In this document: positions 28,840 to 37,021 of the stretch, in pieces
Layout of the letters: every line of letters starts with the position of its first letter
Numbering within the stretch: position 1 is the first letter of the stretch
Assembly (NCBI RefSeq): GCF_000259195.1
Contig: NZ_JH650757.1
Span: 339,764 to 396,421 of the forward strand
DNA: 56,658 bases
Direction: 5' to 3'
Source of the DNA: Pseudomonas donghuensis
GTDB taxonomy: Bacteria > Pseudomonadota > Gammaproteobacteria > Pseudomonadales > Pseudomonadaceae
Position numbers and translations under genes: made by a program
Notes under the pieces: generated by a model
Told to the model about the DNA's origin: nothing
Databases searched by the model: none
The model's input: the letters and a program-made list of their open reading frames with translations, nothing else

Positions 28840-29794
28840 ATTTGCGTGCCACCAGCACCGCGCGCCGTGGTGCCGGCAGGCCTTCGAGGGTGCGGCTATG
28901 GTCGTTGGGGTCGAGGAAGTCGCTGAGCGACTGGTAGCGCATCCACTCGGTGCTGCGCTGCTCTTCGACGCTGGTGGTGCTGACATCGACGCAACGCACA
29001 TCGCTGAACCCGGCGCGGCGCAACCAGCGTTCCAGGGCTGGCACCGACGGCAGGAACCAGACGTTGCGCATTTGTGCGTAGCGATCTTCCGGCACCAGCA
29101 CCTGATTTTCATCGCCTTCGATCACCAGGGTTTCCAGCACCAGTTCGCCGCCCTTGACCAGGCAGTCCTTGAGCGCCAGCAGGTGCTCGATGGGCGAGCG
29201 GCGATGGTAGAACACGCCCATGGAGAACACCGTGTCGAAGCCTTCGAGGTTGGCCGGCAGGTCTTCGAGGGCAAACGGCAGGTGCCAGGCCGGTAGCTCC
29301 GGCAGGTAGCGCTGCACGGCCTGGAACTGGCAGAAGAACAGCCAGTTGGGGTCGACACCGATGACGCTGTTGGCCCCGGCGCCGAGCATGCGCCACTGGT
29401 AGTAGCCGTTGCCGCAACCGACATCCAGCACCCGCTTGCCCTTGAGGTCCAGGTGCGGGGCGACCCGCGACCACTTCCAGTCCGAGCGCCATTCGGTATC
29501 GACGTGCACGCCGAACAGGTCGAACGGCCCCTTGCGCCACGGTGACAGGCCCATCAGGGCCTGCTGCATGCGCGCTCGGGTGTTGTCATCGCAGTCGCAA
29601 TCCAGATTGAGGCCGTTTTGCAGGTCGATGTGCGTAGGCACCAGTGCCGGCAGGGCGTCGAGTGCAGCCTGCCAGCGTTCCAGGTCGCCATGACTTTTTT
29701 CCATCTTGGCGTCGAGTTGCGCTTGCAGGCCTTGCGCCCATTGCGCCAGGGGGGTGCCCGCCAAGCGGCGGACCAGGGGGGACAGATCAATCAT
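28838..29794 (-). CDS. cmoB: CmoB, tRNA U34 carboxymethyltransferase
   Basis: This 318-residue enzyme transfers the carboxymethyl group from carboxy-SAM to 5-hydroxyuridine at tRNA position 34, forming cmo5U. The Rossmann methyltransferase signature [20 protein letters not shown] is clear, as is [17 protein letters not shown] start at the ATG at 29794 ([15 protein letters not shown]), which overlaps the cmoA stop in ATGA fashion, rather than 33 nt earlier. Confidence 0.95.
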   Translation of the reverse strand: MIDLSPLVRRLAGTPLAQWAQGLQAQLDAKMEKSHGDLERWQAALDALPALVPTHIDLQNGLNLDCDCDDNTRARMQQALMGLSPWRKGPFDLFGVHVDTEWRSDWKWSRVAPHLDLKGKRVLDVGCGNGYYQWRMLGAGANSVIGVDPNWLFFCQFQAVQRYLPELPAWHLPFALEDLPANLEGFDTVFSMGVFYHRRSPIEHLLALKDCLVKGGELVLETLVIEGDENQVLVPEDRYAQMRNVWFLPSVPALERWLRRAGFSDVRCVDVSTTSVEEQRSTEWMRYQSLSDFLDPNDHSRTLEGLPAPRRAVLVARK

Positions 29795-30534
29795 GGCAGG
29801 GCAATCAACGAGGCAAAGTTTAGGCATTGGAACCAGGGCACGACCTTGGAGAAACCGGCCGCCAGCAGGCGTTCGCGGTGCTCTTCAAGGCTGTCGGGTT
29901 TCATCACGTTCTCGATGGCGCTGCGCTTCTGGGCAATTTCCAGTTCGCTGTAGCCATTGGCGCGCTTGAAGGCCACGTGCAGGTCGGTGAGCAGCGCGTG
30001 TTCATCGGCATCTTCAAAGCGCAGCTTCTCCGAAAGGATCAGCGCACCGCCCGGCAGCAGCGCCTGGCGAATACGCGTGAGCAGTTCCAGGCGTTGTTCG
30101 GGGGCAATGAACTGCAGGGTGAAGTTCATCGCCACCACCGAGGCCGGCTGGAACTCAAGGGCAAGGATGTCGCCTTCGATCACCTCGACCGGCAACAGCT
30201 CCTGGAACATCGAGTCCTGGGCATTGAGGTACTGCCGGCAGCGCTCGACCATGGCCGCCGAGTTGTCGATGGCAATCACCCGGCAACCCTCGCTACGCAC
30301 ATGCCGGCGCAGGGCCTGGGTCACGGCACCGAGCGAGCTGCCCAGGTCGTACAGGGCAGTGTTGGGCTGGGCGAACTGGGCGGCGAGCACGCCGAGGTTC
30401 TCGACAATGGTCGGGTAACCGGGCACCGAACGCTTGATCATGTCCGGGAACACCCGCACCACGTCTTCGTTGAAGGCGAAGTCGGGCACCTGGCCAAGGG
30501 GCTGGGCGAATAGGCGGTCGGGTTCTTTGCTCAC
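29791..30534 (-). CDS. cmoA: CmoA, carboxy-S-adenosylmethionine synthase
   Basis: This 247-residue SAM-dependent enzyme uses prephenate to convert SAM to carboxy-SAM, the donor for CmoB. The SAM loop [19 protein letters not shown] and [12 protein letters not shown] are recognisable. It is upstream of cmoB with a 4-nt overlap, and the pair extends wobble decoding of U34 tRNAs. Confidence 0.95.
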   Translation of the reverse strand: MSKEPDRLFAQPLGQVPDFAFNEDVVRVFPDMIKRSVPGYPTIVENLGVLAAQFAQPNTALYDLGSSLGAVTQALRRHVRSEGCRVIAIDNSAAMVERCRQYLNAQDSMFQELLPVEVIEGDILALEFQPASVVAMNFTLQFIAPEQRLELLTRIRQALLPGGALILSEKLRFEDADEHALLTDLHVAFKRANGYSELEIAQKRSAIENVMKPDSLEEHRERLLAAGFSKVVPWFQCLNFASLIALP

Positions 30535-30619
30535 GGGGGCAATCCAGGCGTTGGGCGGTAAAGGGCCGGCATTTTAGCCAAACTGGCCGCAGGATGCATG
30601 GCCCGCTGACCAGCGCGGC

Positions 30620-31018
30620 CTACTTGACCGTGATTGCGCAATCGAAGGTCTGCACCGGGCGCACTTCCGGGGCCCAGGGTTGCTGGTAGACCAACAGCAG
30701 ATGGCTTTCACCGGCGGCCTGGGCCTGGAAACGCCACAGCGATTGCCCGGCGCTACCGACGATGCCGGCATCTTCCGGGTGGCTGTAGACCTCGGGGCCA
30801 AGGCTACGCAGGATGCCCGCGGCCGGGTTCTGTAGCAGCCAGCGATAGCCGGTACTGGGGTTGCTGGGCAGGGTCAGGGTCAGGGTCTGGCCCAACTGCA
30901 GATGTACAGGGCACTGGCTGGCCTTTTCCAGCACCACATTCTCGTGCCGGCCTGGTGTTTGTGAACAGGCTGCCAGGAGTGACAGGCCAAGGACCAACAG
31001 CTTGCATTTGGTGTTCAT
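30620..31018 (-). CDS. Chagasin-type (I42 family) protease inhibitor lipoprotein
   Basis: This 132-residue protein has a lipoprotein signal (lipobox LAAC, Cys18). The mature part shows the three I42 loops: NPSTGYRW, GSAGQSLWRF and QQPWAP, which in chagasin and related proteins block papain-type cysteine proteases. The ATG at 31018 is used; a TTG two codons earlier is possible. It is divergent from the toxin genes across 121 bp and points into cmoA. Inhibitor chemistry is inferred from the family; the target protease is unknown. Confidence 0.85.
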   Translation of the reverse strand: MNTKCKLLVLGLSLLAACSQTPGRHENVVLEKASQCPVHLQLGQTLTLTLPSNPSTGYRWLLQNPAAGILRSLGPEVYSHPEDAGIVGSAGQSLWRFQAQAAGESHLLLVYQQPWAPEVRPVQTFDCAITVK

Positions 31019-31046
31019 CGACAATTCTGTCCGTCAGGTTGGTATT

Positions 31047-31078
31047 GGCTTTCAGGAAAGCCTGCCCTCTGCAGGGCA
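31047..31078. promoter_or_regulatory. Tandem dyads between the I42 gene and the toxin operon
   Basis: Two palindromes abut: GGCTTTC-AG-GAAAGCC (31047-31062) and TGCCCT-CTGC-AGGGCA (31063-31078). They lie in the middle of the 121-bp divergent region and could be operators for both directions or leader hairpins. No recognised regulator consensus fits. Confidence 0.5.
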
Positions 31079-31107
31079 CTTCACAGCGGGATTAGTTTGA
31101 AGGTCCC

Positions 31108-31124
31108 CGCCGAGTCGGCGTTTT
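31108..31124 (+). terminator. Terminator-like hairpin just before the toxin operon
   Basis: CGCCG-AGT-CGGCG followed at once by TTTT lies 15 nt before the ATG of the first toxin gene, next to its ribosome site. Its place inside the leader suggests attenuation or insulation rather than the end of an upstream gene, because the neighbouring gene is divergent. Confidence 0.5.
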
Positions 31125-31139
31125 AACAGGGACGTGGTC

Positions 31140-32303
31140 ATGAGCAGTACACAGATCAATTTTGACACATTGCAGACTGAGGCTGAGCACCTGCCTGGCA
31201 ATCTCATTCAGGCAATGGCGGAACGCGATGGCCCCGACGAGGGTGGGTTGACGCTGACACGAGAGCATATTGTCACCCTTAACCAGTATGCCAACTATAC
31301 CTTCCAGCTTCCTGTTACCAAGGATGCAGTGATTCGCTGGTTGGGCTATTCCACCATCAAAGAGCCGGACCTGATGCCGGACAAGATGGAGGCGATGCAC
31401 AAGCAGTTACAGAAACACGGACGCCGTTGGACAGTACTTGCCGACAATAGCAAGAAGCTTGGCTTCGAGTTGGCGGCCAGTGCCAATGGCATCAATACCA
31501 CTGGCGACGAGATATTGGTCATTCTCGAAAACAGCCGTGCGCTGGGCAAGCGCAGGGACGCGTGGGAAACCATCAAGTTCGACAAGGCGATCAGCCTGGG
31601 GACAGAAGACCGCCACAGGGTTCTCGACCTGGTGGACTACATGGAGATACTGCGCGAAGACGTGGACCTGTTTTCTCGGCGTGTGGGCGCTGTCCGGGAA
31701 GAGACTGAACAGTTTCGCGATACCGCGCGTGAACAGCTGATCCCCTTGGTCGCGGTAAAAACCCAGGCGATCAAACGTCAGAAGGCGAGCGGGGCAGTAC
31801 AGCAGCTGCGTGAAGATCTCGCCGAGCTGGACAATGAAATCAAAAAACTTGAAGCCGAGTATGACCAGTATGTCAAAGCCGCGCTGAGTGGCCTGGCTGC
31901 GGGGCCGCTGGGCGCGGCTATAACCGGCGGCATCTATGGCAGCAAGGCGGCGAAAGTCCGCAAGGAACGTAACAAGCTGCAGGGCCAGCGCGGTGAACTC
32001 AGCCAGAAACTCAAGGCGGCCGTTCACCTGGAAGGGCTGGTGGAAGACCTCGGCACTCAAATGGGACAGCTGGATACTCGACTCAGGGATGTGGTGACAG
32101 CCGCCTCTCACCTGCAATCGGCCTGGCAGTTGATCGGGGTGTACATCGATACATCGATTGAGCACCTCCAGCGTATCGAATCCAATCAGGAGTTGTTCAA
32201 GTTTGCGATATTTTTCAAACGCTTCATTGGGCAATGGAAAGACATTGAGAAGTTTGCCCAGCATATGAATCGTGTCTTTGATGACGCCGCAGCCGCCAAA
32301 TAA
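31140..32303 (+). CDS. Alpha-xenorhabdolysin family binary toxin, subunit A (XaxA/YaxA-like)
   Basis: This 387-residue, almost wholly helical protein has no signal peptide. A head bundle (residues about 1-210 and 310-387) is interrupted by a long antiparallel coiled coil (about 211-245 and 269-310) that carries a hydrophobic glycine/alanine tip at 247-268 (AALSGLAAGPLGAAITGG). This is the layout of XaxA/YaxA, the subunit that works with a B subunit to build ClyA-superfamily helical pores in target membranes. The size is near the family's usual 400. CAGGGA precedes the ATG at 31140. A B-type gene follows after 12 nt. The fold class is well supported by pattern; the family name is from recollection of these proteins in pseudomonads and was not searched. 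Confidence 0.72.
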   Translation: MSSTQINFDTLQTEAEHLPGNLIQAMAERDGPDEGGLTLTREHIVTLNQYANYTFQLPVTKDAVIRWLGYSTIKEPDLMPDKMEAMHKQLQKHGRRWTVLADNSKKLGFELAASANGINTTGDEILVILENSRALGKRRDAWETIKFDKAISLGTEDRHRVLDLVDYMEILREDVDLFSRRVGAVREETEQFRDTAREQLIPLVAVKTQAIKRQKASGAVQQLREDLAELDNEIKKLEAEYDQYVKAALSGLAAGPLGAAITGGIYGSKAAKVRKERNKLQGQRGELSQKLKAAVHLEGLVEDLGTQMGQLDTRLRDVVTAASHLQSAWQLIGVYIDTSIEHLQRIESNQELFKFAIFFKRFIGQWKDIEKFAQHMNRVFDDAAAAK

Positions 32304-32315
32304 GGATATAACGTA

Positions 32316-33326
32316 ATGAATGATAATGTTGTCGCTTTGAGTGCTTCGCTTAATGTCCCGAATATGGACAAGATTCTCTCGGTCGTGTCGGCATACTCGG
32401 CGTTTTGGGAGCAACGTAGATTTGGCTTTCTGCCATTGCTGCATGAATCAGTTGAACGGCACTACAAAGGGATGCAACGGTACGTTGATGGCTTGGCTAA
32501 AAATTCGGAAGTGCTGGCGGTCACCATAAAGTCATACCAGCTTGATGAGCTGATTGACGATTTTCGAGAGGCCTCGGGAGACCCTGAAGAAGAGGAGTTC
32601 TTCCTGGAGGAACTGCAGATCTCAAAAAATAAGATCGCTGCAGAACTGGATGTCGTGGTCTCTGGGGTGATGACCGCTACAAAGTCCATCGCCAGCCTGC
32701 CGGTTTATGATGCGAGCCGCGACCAGGCCAGTTACCTGGAGACTCAGGAGCGCCTGGCCAGCAGGCTACAGGCGCTAACCGATACGCTCAACGGTAAACG
32801 CGAAAACCTTGCCGAGCTGGAAAAAGCCATCGGTGTGTTTGAGGCCAATGGCATCGAGCAGCTGTTCCAAGGCAAATTGCCAACGGTTGAACAGCTTCAG
32901 GGGCTGGTCGCTCAGGGCGCCACAACGGCCGGCGCTGCCGTAGCGGTCGAGCAGGCACTGGAGGCGCTGGGCAAACTGATGGAGGGCGTGCAGCAAGGCA
33001 TGCAGTATTCACGGCTGCAAGACCAGCGTCGGGCGCTGCGCACGGAAGTAAACGAACTGATCGCTGAACAACGCGAAAAGGAGCAACGAGCGACTCAAGT
33101 GAAGGGCTATCTGCAAGCCCTGGTGGAGTATTCCGTGCTGAAACCAAAGCGCCTGGAATGGCTGGCTGAAAAGCAGAAGATTCATGTGCAACTGGAGACA
33201 GTGGCCAGTCAACTACGCAGGATAGAACTGGACAGTTTTGAGGGCGCGCAGGCGTTCAATCAGTTGCTGAAACAATTGCTTGCCTATGTTCAACATATAG
33301 TTTTCCAGTTCCGTCGAGCCTTTTAA
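32316..33326 (+). CDS. Alpha-xenorhabdolysin family binary toxin, subunit B (XaxB/YaxB-like)
   Basis: This 336-residue helical protein has no signal peptide. It shows heptad-rich segments (139-175 and 225-305) around a weakly hydrophobic alanine-rich stretch at about 192-222 (LQGLVAQGATTAGAAVAVEQ), which would be the membrane-inserting helix pair of a XaxB-like subunit. An acidic patch DPEEEEFF lies at 89-96. The family length is about 350. Its AAGGA ribosome site overlaps the stop of the A gene, so the two are co-translated. Order A then B and spacing match known xaxAB-type operons. Identification depends mainly on partner, size and topology. Confidence 0.68.
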   Translation: MNDNVVALSASLNVPNMDKILSVVSAYSAFWEQRRFGFLPLLHESVERHYKGMQRYVDGLAKNSEVLAVTIKSYQLDELIDDFREASGDPEEEEFFLEELQISKNKIAAELDVVVSGVMTATKSIASLPVYDASRDQASYLETQERLASRLQALTDTLNGKRENLAELEKAIGVFEANGIEQLFQGKLPTVEQLQGLVAQGATTAGAAVAVEQALEALGKLMEGVQQGMQYSRLQDQRRALRTEVNELIAEQREKEQRATQVKGYLQALVEYSVLKPKRLEWLAEKQKIHVQLETVASQLRRIELDSFEGAQAFNQLLKQLLAYVQHIVFQFRRAF

Positions 33327-33344
33327 TCATTGCCGTGTCTCAGT

Positions 33345-33377
33345 GCGCCACCCATTGTTAGTTAAACCGGGTGGCGC
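33345..33377 (+). other. Intercistronic hairpin in the toxin operon
   Basis: GCGCCACCC pairs perfectly with GGGTGGCGC across a 15-nt loop, 18 nt after the B gene and 27 nt before the third gene. No T-run follows. It may lower or uncouple expression of the third gene from A and B, by partial termination or RNA processing. Confidence 0.6.
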
Positions 33378-33403
33378 GCTGAATGGCGAGCAGGAGAGCG
33401 CTA

Positions 33404-34396
33404 ATGATGACTGCAAATGGAATGCTGGATAAAAACTGGCAAGTACAAGCTTCACGTCTTCCCGGCGCGTTGTTGAGCGCCATGGCGTCAGGGCAGGACA
33501 CCGGTGCCCTGAGTTTGTCGCCAACACACGTGCGTGACCTCAATGAGTATGTCGCCTATACACGGGGATTGCCCAACTCACCGGCTGGCATTTATCAGTG
33601 GATGGGTGGAGGGCAGGCGAACCCTTGGACATTGATTCTCAGCGCGTTGATGTCCTCGAACCCTGAGCTGAATGGTAACGCCATGCTGACATTCTCTCGC
33701 CAGGTGAAACAGCATGCCAACGGCTGGGAGGTGTTGTATGGGAAAAACCTGCAGCTGACCCATACGTTGGTCACTGTCGCCAGCAACATCAACCGTTCAG
33801 GGGAGGTCATTCTGGATGTGTGCGCACAAACCAAGGCATTGGGTAAGCAACGTGAGGCCTGGGATGCTTTGCTGGGCGGTGAGGCGCTGGCGCTTAGTGT
33901 GGCCGATAGGCAAATTGTGTCGTCCTTGCCCATGTACGTGAATGCACTCAAGGAGCAATTGAAGGGATACGCCCGCGAGGTCGAGCGTGTGCGCATCGAG
34001 GCCACTCGGTTTCGCGATGAGGCTCGGATACAGGTCATTCCTGCGGCGACGAGAAAGGTCAATGAAATTGGCAAGTTGGTAAAACCAGCGACCCAGGGCG
34101 GTATCGCGGGGATTCTCGGGCAGATACTGCAATCACGTTTCCTGGAACTCTCAGGAAAACTGCGGAAACTGGAACAACTGCTCAGAGCCGTGGTGACGGC
34201 TTCGTCTCATGTTCATTCAGCCTGGCAAAGCCTCACTGCTTACATCGATGCGTCGAGTAATCAGCTGCAGCTCGTTACCTCAGGCCAGCAACTGGCCCGG
34301 TTTGCGATCTACTTCGGGCGGTTCCTGGGGCTATGGAAGACAATTGAACAAAGCGCGGTGCAGATGAACCGCACGCTGACCCGGTATCAGCCGTGA
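33404..34396 (+). CDS. Second XaxA-like paralogue lacking most of the coiled-coil stalk
   Basis: This 330-residue helical protein is clearly paralogous to the first toxin gene. Matching pairs are RLPGALLSAMA / HLPGNLIQAMA, KALGKQREAWDAL / RALGKRRDAWETI, TRFRDEARIQVIPA / EQFRDTAREQLIPL and LRAVVTASSHVHSAWQ / LRDVVTAASHLQSAWQ. Between the FRD and VVT landmarks it has 60 residues where the first has 126. The missing 66 residues are the coiled-coil stalk and most of the hydrophobic tip; only a short GGIAGILGQIL remains. It carries a small insert near residue 76-90. AGGAG lies 7 nt before ATG 33404, which I prefer to the ATG at 33383. It could be a cap, regulator, decoy or self-protection subunit. 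No signal peptide. Confidence 0.68.
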   Translation: MMTANGMLDKNWQVQASRLPGALLSAMASGQDTGALSLSPTHVRDLNEYVAYTRGLPNSPAGIYQWMGGGQANPWTLILSALMSSNPELNGNAMLTFSRQVKQHANGWEVLYGKNLQLTHTLVTVASNINRSGEVILDVCAQTKALGKQREAWDALLGGEALALSVADRQIVSSLPMYVNALKEQLKGYAREVERVRIEATRFRDEARIQVIPAATRKVNEIGKLVKPATQGGIAGILGQILQSRFLELSGKLRKLEQLLRAVVTASSHVHSAWQSLTAYIDASSNQLQLVTSGQQLARFAIYFGRFLGLWKTIEQSAVQMNRTLTRYQP

Positions 34397-34424
34397 GCGT
34401 TAGGTAGCCGTACTCGAGCAGGTT

Positions 34425-34449
34425 GACGCGGGCTCTCAGAGCCCGCGTC
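34425..34449. terminator. Strong hairpin between the toxin operon and lon
   Basis: A perfect 11-bp stem GACGCGGGCTC / GAGCCCGCGTC with a TCA loop lies between convergent genes and can end transcription from both. T-runs are short on both sides. Confidence 0.7.
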
Positions 34450-34462
34450 TTCCAGAACCCCT

Positions 34463-36886
34463 TCAGGTGAACAACACCTTCGCCACATCACTGAAGCGCT
34501 TGGCGAAGTGCACGCTCAAGCCTTCCTTGAGGTAATCCGGCAACTCCTCGAAGTCTCCCCGGTTGGCTTCCGGCAGGATCAGCTCGAAGATCTTCTGCCG
34601 CCGCGCGGCAATGACCTTCTCGCGCACCCCGCCAATCGGCAGGACCTTGCCGGTCAGGGTCAACTCGCCGGTCATGGCCACGCCTTTCTTCGGCGCCTGG
34701 TCGCGAGCCAGCGACAGCAACGCACTGGCCATGGTCACCCCGGCGCTGGGGCCGTCCTTGGGTGTGGCGCCTTCGGGCACGTGCAGGTGTATGAAAGCTT
34801 CATTGAAGTAGCTTGGATCACCGCCGTATCGCTTGAGGTTGGCGCTGACATAGCTGTAGGCGATTTCGGCAGACTCCTTCATCACATCACCCAACTGACC
34901 GGTCAGCTTGAAGCCGCGGTTGAGGGTGTGGATGCGCGTCGCTTCGATCGGCAAGGTGGCGCCGCCCATGCTGGTCCAGGCAAGACCGGTGATCACACCC
35001 TTGCCGGAGAGCACCTGTTCGCTGCGAAACACCGGCATGCCCAGTGAGGCTTCGAGGTCCTTGGGGCCGATCTTGATCTTTTTCTCGGGGTCCTCGAGCA
35101 GTTGCACTACCGCCTTGCGCACCAGCTTGCCCAGCTGTTTTTCCAGCTGGCGTACACCGGCTTCGCGGGCATAGCCCTCGATCACCGTGCGTAGGGCGCT
35201 GTCACTGATGCTCAGGCTGGTCTTGGCCACCCCGGCTTTTTGCAACTGCTTGGGCCACAGGTGGCGCTTGGCGATGGCCAGCTTTTCTTCAGTGATGTAG
35301 CCGGACAGGCGAATCACTTCCATGCGGTCGAGCAATGGTCCGGGGATTGAGTCCAGCGTGTTGGCGGTACACACGAACAGCACCTTGGACAGGTCCAGGC
35401 GCAGGTCCAGGTAGTGGTCGAGGAAGTCGACGTTCTGCTCGGGGTCGAGGGTTTCCAGCAGCGCCGAGGCCGGGTCGCCCTGGTAGCTCTGGCCCATCTT
35501 GTCGATCTCGTCGAGCATGATCACCGGGTTCATCACCTCGACGTCCTTCAGTGCCTGCACCAGCTTGCCCGGCTGGGCACCGATGTAGGTCCGGCGATGG
35601 CCCTTGATCTCGGCCTCGTCGCGCATGCCGCCGACGCTGAAGCGATAGAACGGCCGGCCCAGGGATTCGGCGATGGACTTGCCAATGCTGGTCTTGCCGA
35701 CGCCTGGCGGGCCTACCAACAGCACGATGGAACCGCTGATCTCGCCCTTGTAGGCGCCAACGGCGAGGAACTCGAGGATGCGTTCCTTGATGTCACCCAG
35801 GCCGGCGTGATGCTGGTCGAGCACCTTGCGCGCGTGCTTGAGGTCGAGTTTGTCCTTGCCGTACACGCCCCAGGGCAGGGCGGTGGCCCAGTCCAGGTAG
35901 TTGCGGGTGACGGCGTATTCGGGCGAGCCGGTTTCGAGGATCGACAGCTTGCCCAGCTCTTCGTCGATGCGCTTTTGCGCGGCGGCGGGCAGGGTCTTGC
36001 CTTGCAGGCGCTGCTCGAACTGTTCGAGGTCGGCGCTGCGGTCGTCCTTGGTCAGGCCCAGCTCCTGCTGGATGACCTTGAGCTGCTCCTTGAGGAAGAA
36101 CTCGCGCTGGTGCTCGCCAATCTGCCGATTCACTTGCGCAGAGATCTCGTTCTGCAGGTGCGCGACTTCGACTTCCTTGCGCAGCATCGGCAGGACCTTT
36201 TCCATGCGCTTGAGCATGGGCACGCAGTCGAGCACCTCCTGCAACTGGTTGCCGGTGGCCGAGGTCAGCGCGGCGGCAAAGTCGGTCAAGGGCGATGGGT
36301 CGTTGGGGCTGAAGCGGTTCAGGTAGTTCTTCAGCTCTTCGCTGTACAGCGGGTTGAGCGGCAGCAGCTCCTTGATCGCGTTGATCAGGGCCATGCCGTA
36401 GGCCTTGATCTCGTCGGTCGGCTCGCTGGGTTGATGCGGGTACTCGACCTCGACCAGGTACGGCGGGCGATGATGCTTGAGCCAGGTGCGGATACGTACC
36501 CGGGTCAGGCCCTGGGCGACGAACTGCAGCTTGCCGTTTTCGCGGCTGGCATGGTGAACCTTGACCAGGGTGCCGTACAGCGGCAGGGCCGAGGTGTCGA
36601 AATGACGATGGTCTTCTGGCGGCGAGTCCATGAAGAACAGGGCCAGGGAGTGATGCGGGGTCTTGGCTACCAGATCCAGGGTTTCGGCCCAGGGTTCTTC
36701 ATTGACGATCACCGGCAACACTTGCGCGGGGAAGAACGGGCGGTTGTGGATCGGGATGATATAGACCTTGTCCGGCAACTGTTGGCCCGGCAAGGCAAGG
36801 TTTCGGCCGCTGTGTTCGGAGGCTTCGAGATGCTCGACTTCGGCGGTTTCCTCGGGACGTTCCGGTAGATCCTGCTGATCGCTCAT
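34463..36886 (-). CDS. lon: ATP-dependent Lon-type protease
   Basis: This 807-residue LonA-type protease has an N-terminal substrate-binding LON domain (VYIIPIHNRPFFPAQVLPVI), an AAA+ module with Walker A LLVGPPGVGKTSIGKSIAE at about residue 387, and a C-terminal protease domain. The catalytic serine is in KDGPSAGVTMAS (about residue 712) and the lysine in VLPIGGVREKVIAA. I start at ATG 36886 (MSDQQDLPERP), with AGGTG upstream. The sequence differs from the main housekeeping Lon next to clpX, so it is probably a second Lon. The lon-gcd-oprB order matches P. putida. Confidence 0.93.
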   Translation of the reverse strand: MSDQQDLPERPEETAEVEHLEASEHSGRNLALPGQQLPDKVYIIPIHNRPFFPAQVLPVIVNEEPWAETLDLVAKTPHHSLALFFMDSPPEDHRHFDTSALPLYGTLVKVHHASRENGKLQFVAQGLTRVRIRTWLKHHRPPYLVEVEYPHQPSEPTDEIKAYGMALINAIKELLPLNPLYSEELKNYLNRFSPNDPSPLTDFAAALTSATGNQLQEVLDCVPMLKRMEKVLPMLRKEVEVAHLQNEISAQVNRQIGEHQREFFLKEQLKVIQQELGLTKDDRSADLEQFEQRLQGKTLPAAAQKRIDEELGKLSILETGSPEYAVTRNYLDWATALPWGVYGKDKLDLKHARKVLDQHHAGLGDIKERILEFLAVGAYKGEISGSIVLLVGPPGVGKTSIGKSIAESLGRPFYRFSVGGMRDEAEIKGHRRTYIGAQPGKLVQALKDVEVMNPVIMLDEIDKMGQSYQGDPASALLETLDPEQNVDFLDHYLDLRLDLSKVLFVCTANTLDSIPGPLLDRMEVIRLSGYITEEKLAIAKRHLWPKQLQKAGVAKTSLSISDSALRTVIEGYAREAGVRQLEKQLGKLVRKAVVQLLEDPEKKIKIGPKDLEASLGMPVFRSEQVLSGKGVITGLAWTSMGGATLPIEATRIHTLNRGFKLTGQLGDVMKESAEIAYSYVSANLKRYGGDPSYFNEAFIHLHVPEGATPKDGPSAGVTMASALLSLARDQAPKKGVAMTGELTLTGKVLPIGGVREKVIAARRQKIFELILPEANRGDFEELPDYLKEGLSVHFAKRFSDVAKVLFT

Positions 36887-36947
36887 GGCGCACCTGCTCA
36901 ATGACTATGGTGCTTAGATGGGGCGGGTGGAGGAAAGATTCAAGCTT

Positions 36948-37004
36948 CAAGCTTCAAGCTACAAGCCGCAAGTGGGGAGCGCGGTGCTTGCAGCTTGAAG
37001 CTTG
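36948..37004. repeat. Long imperfect inverted repeat between lon and gcd
   Basis: Arms of 19 nt (36948-36966 and 36986-37004, one mismatch) built from CAAGCTT-type units surround a 19-nt loop. An extra CAAGCTT copy sits on the left. It lies just past the gcd stop and probably terminates or stabilises the oprB-gcd transcript; such CAAGCTT-rich repeats are widespread in Pseudomonas intergenic DNA. Confidence 0.75.
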
Positions 37005-37021
37005 CAGCTAGCAGCTAAGGT

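Noticed and set aside
36941..37004. CAAGCTT repeats resembling a short repeat array
   Set aside because: The units form one imperfect inverted repeat with no spacers of constant length, so this is not a CRISPR array.
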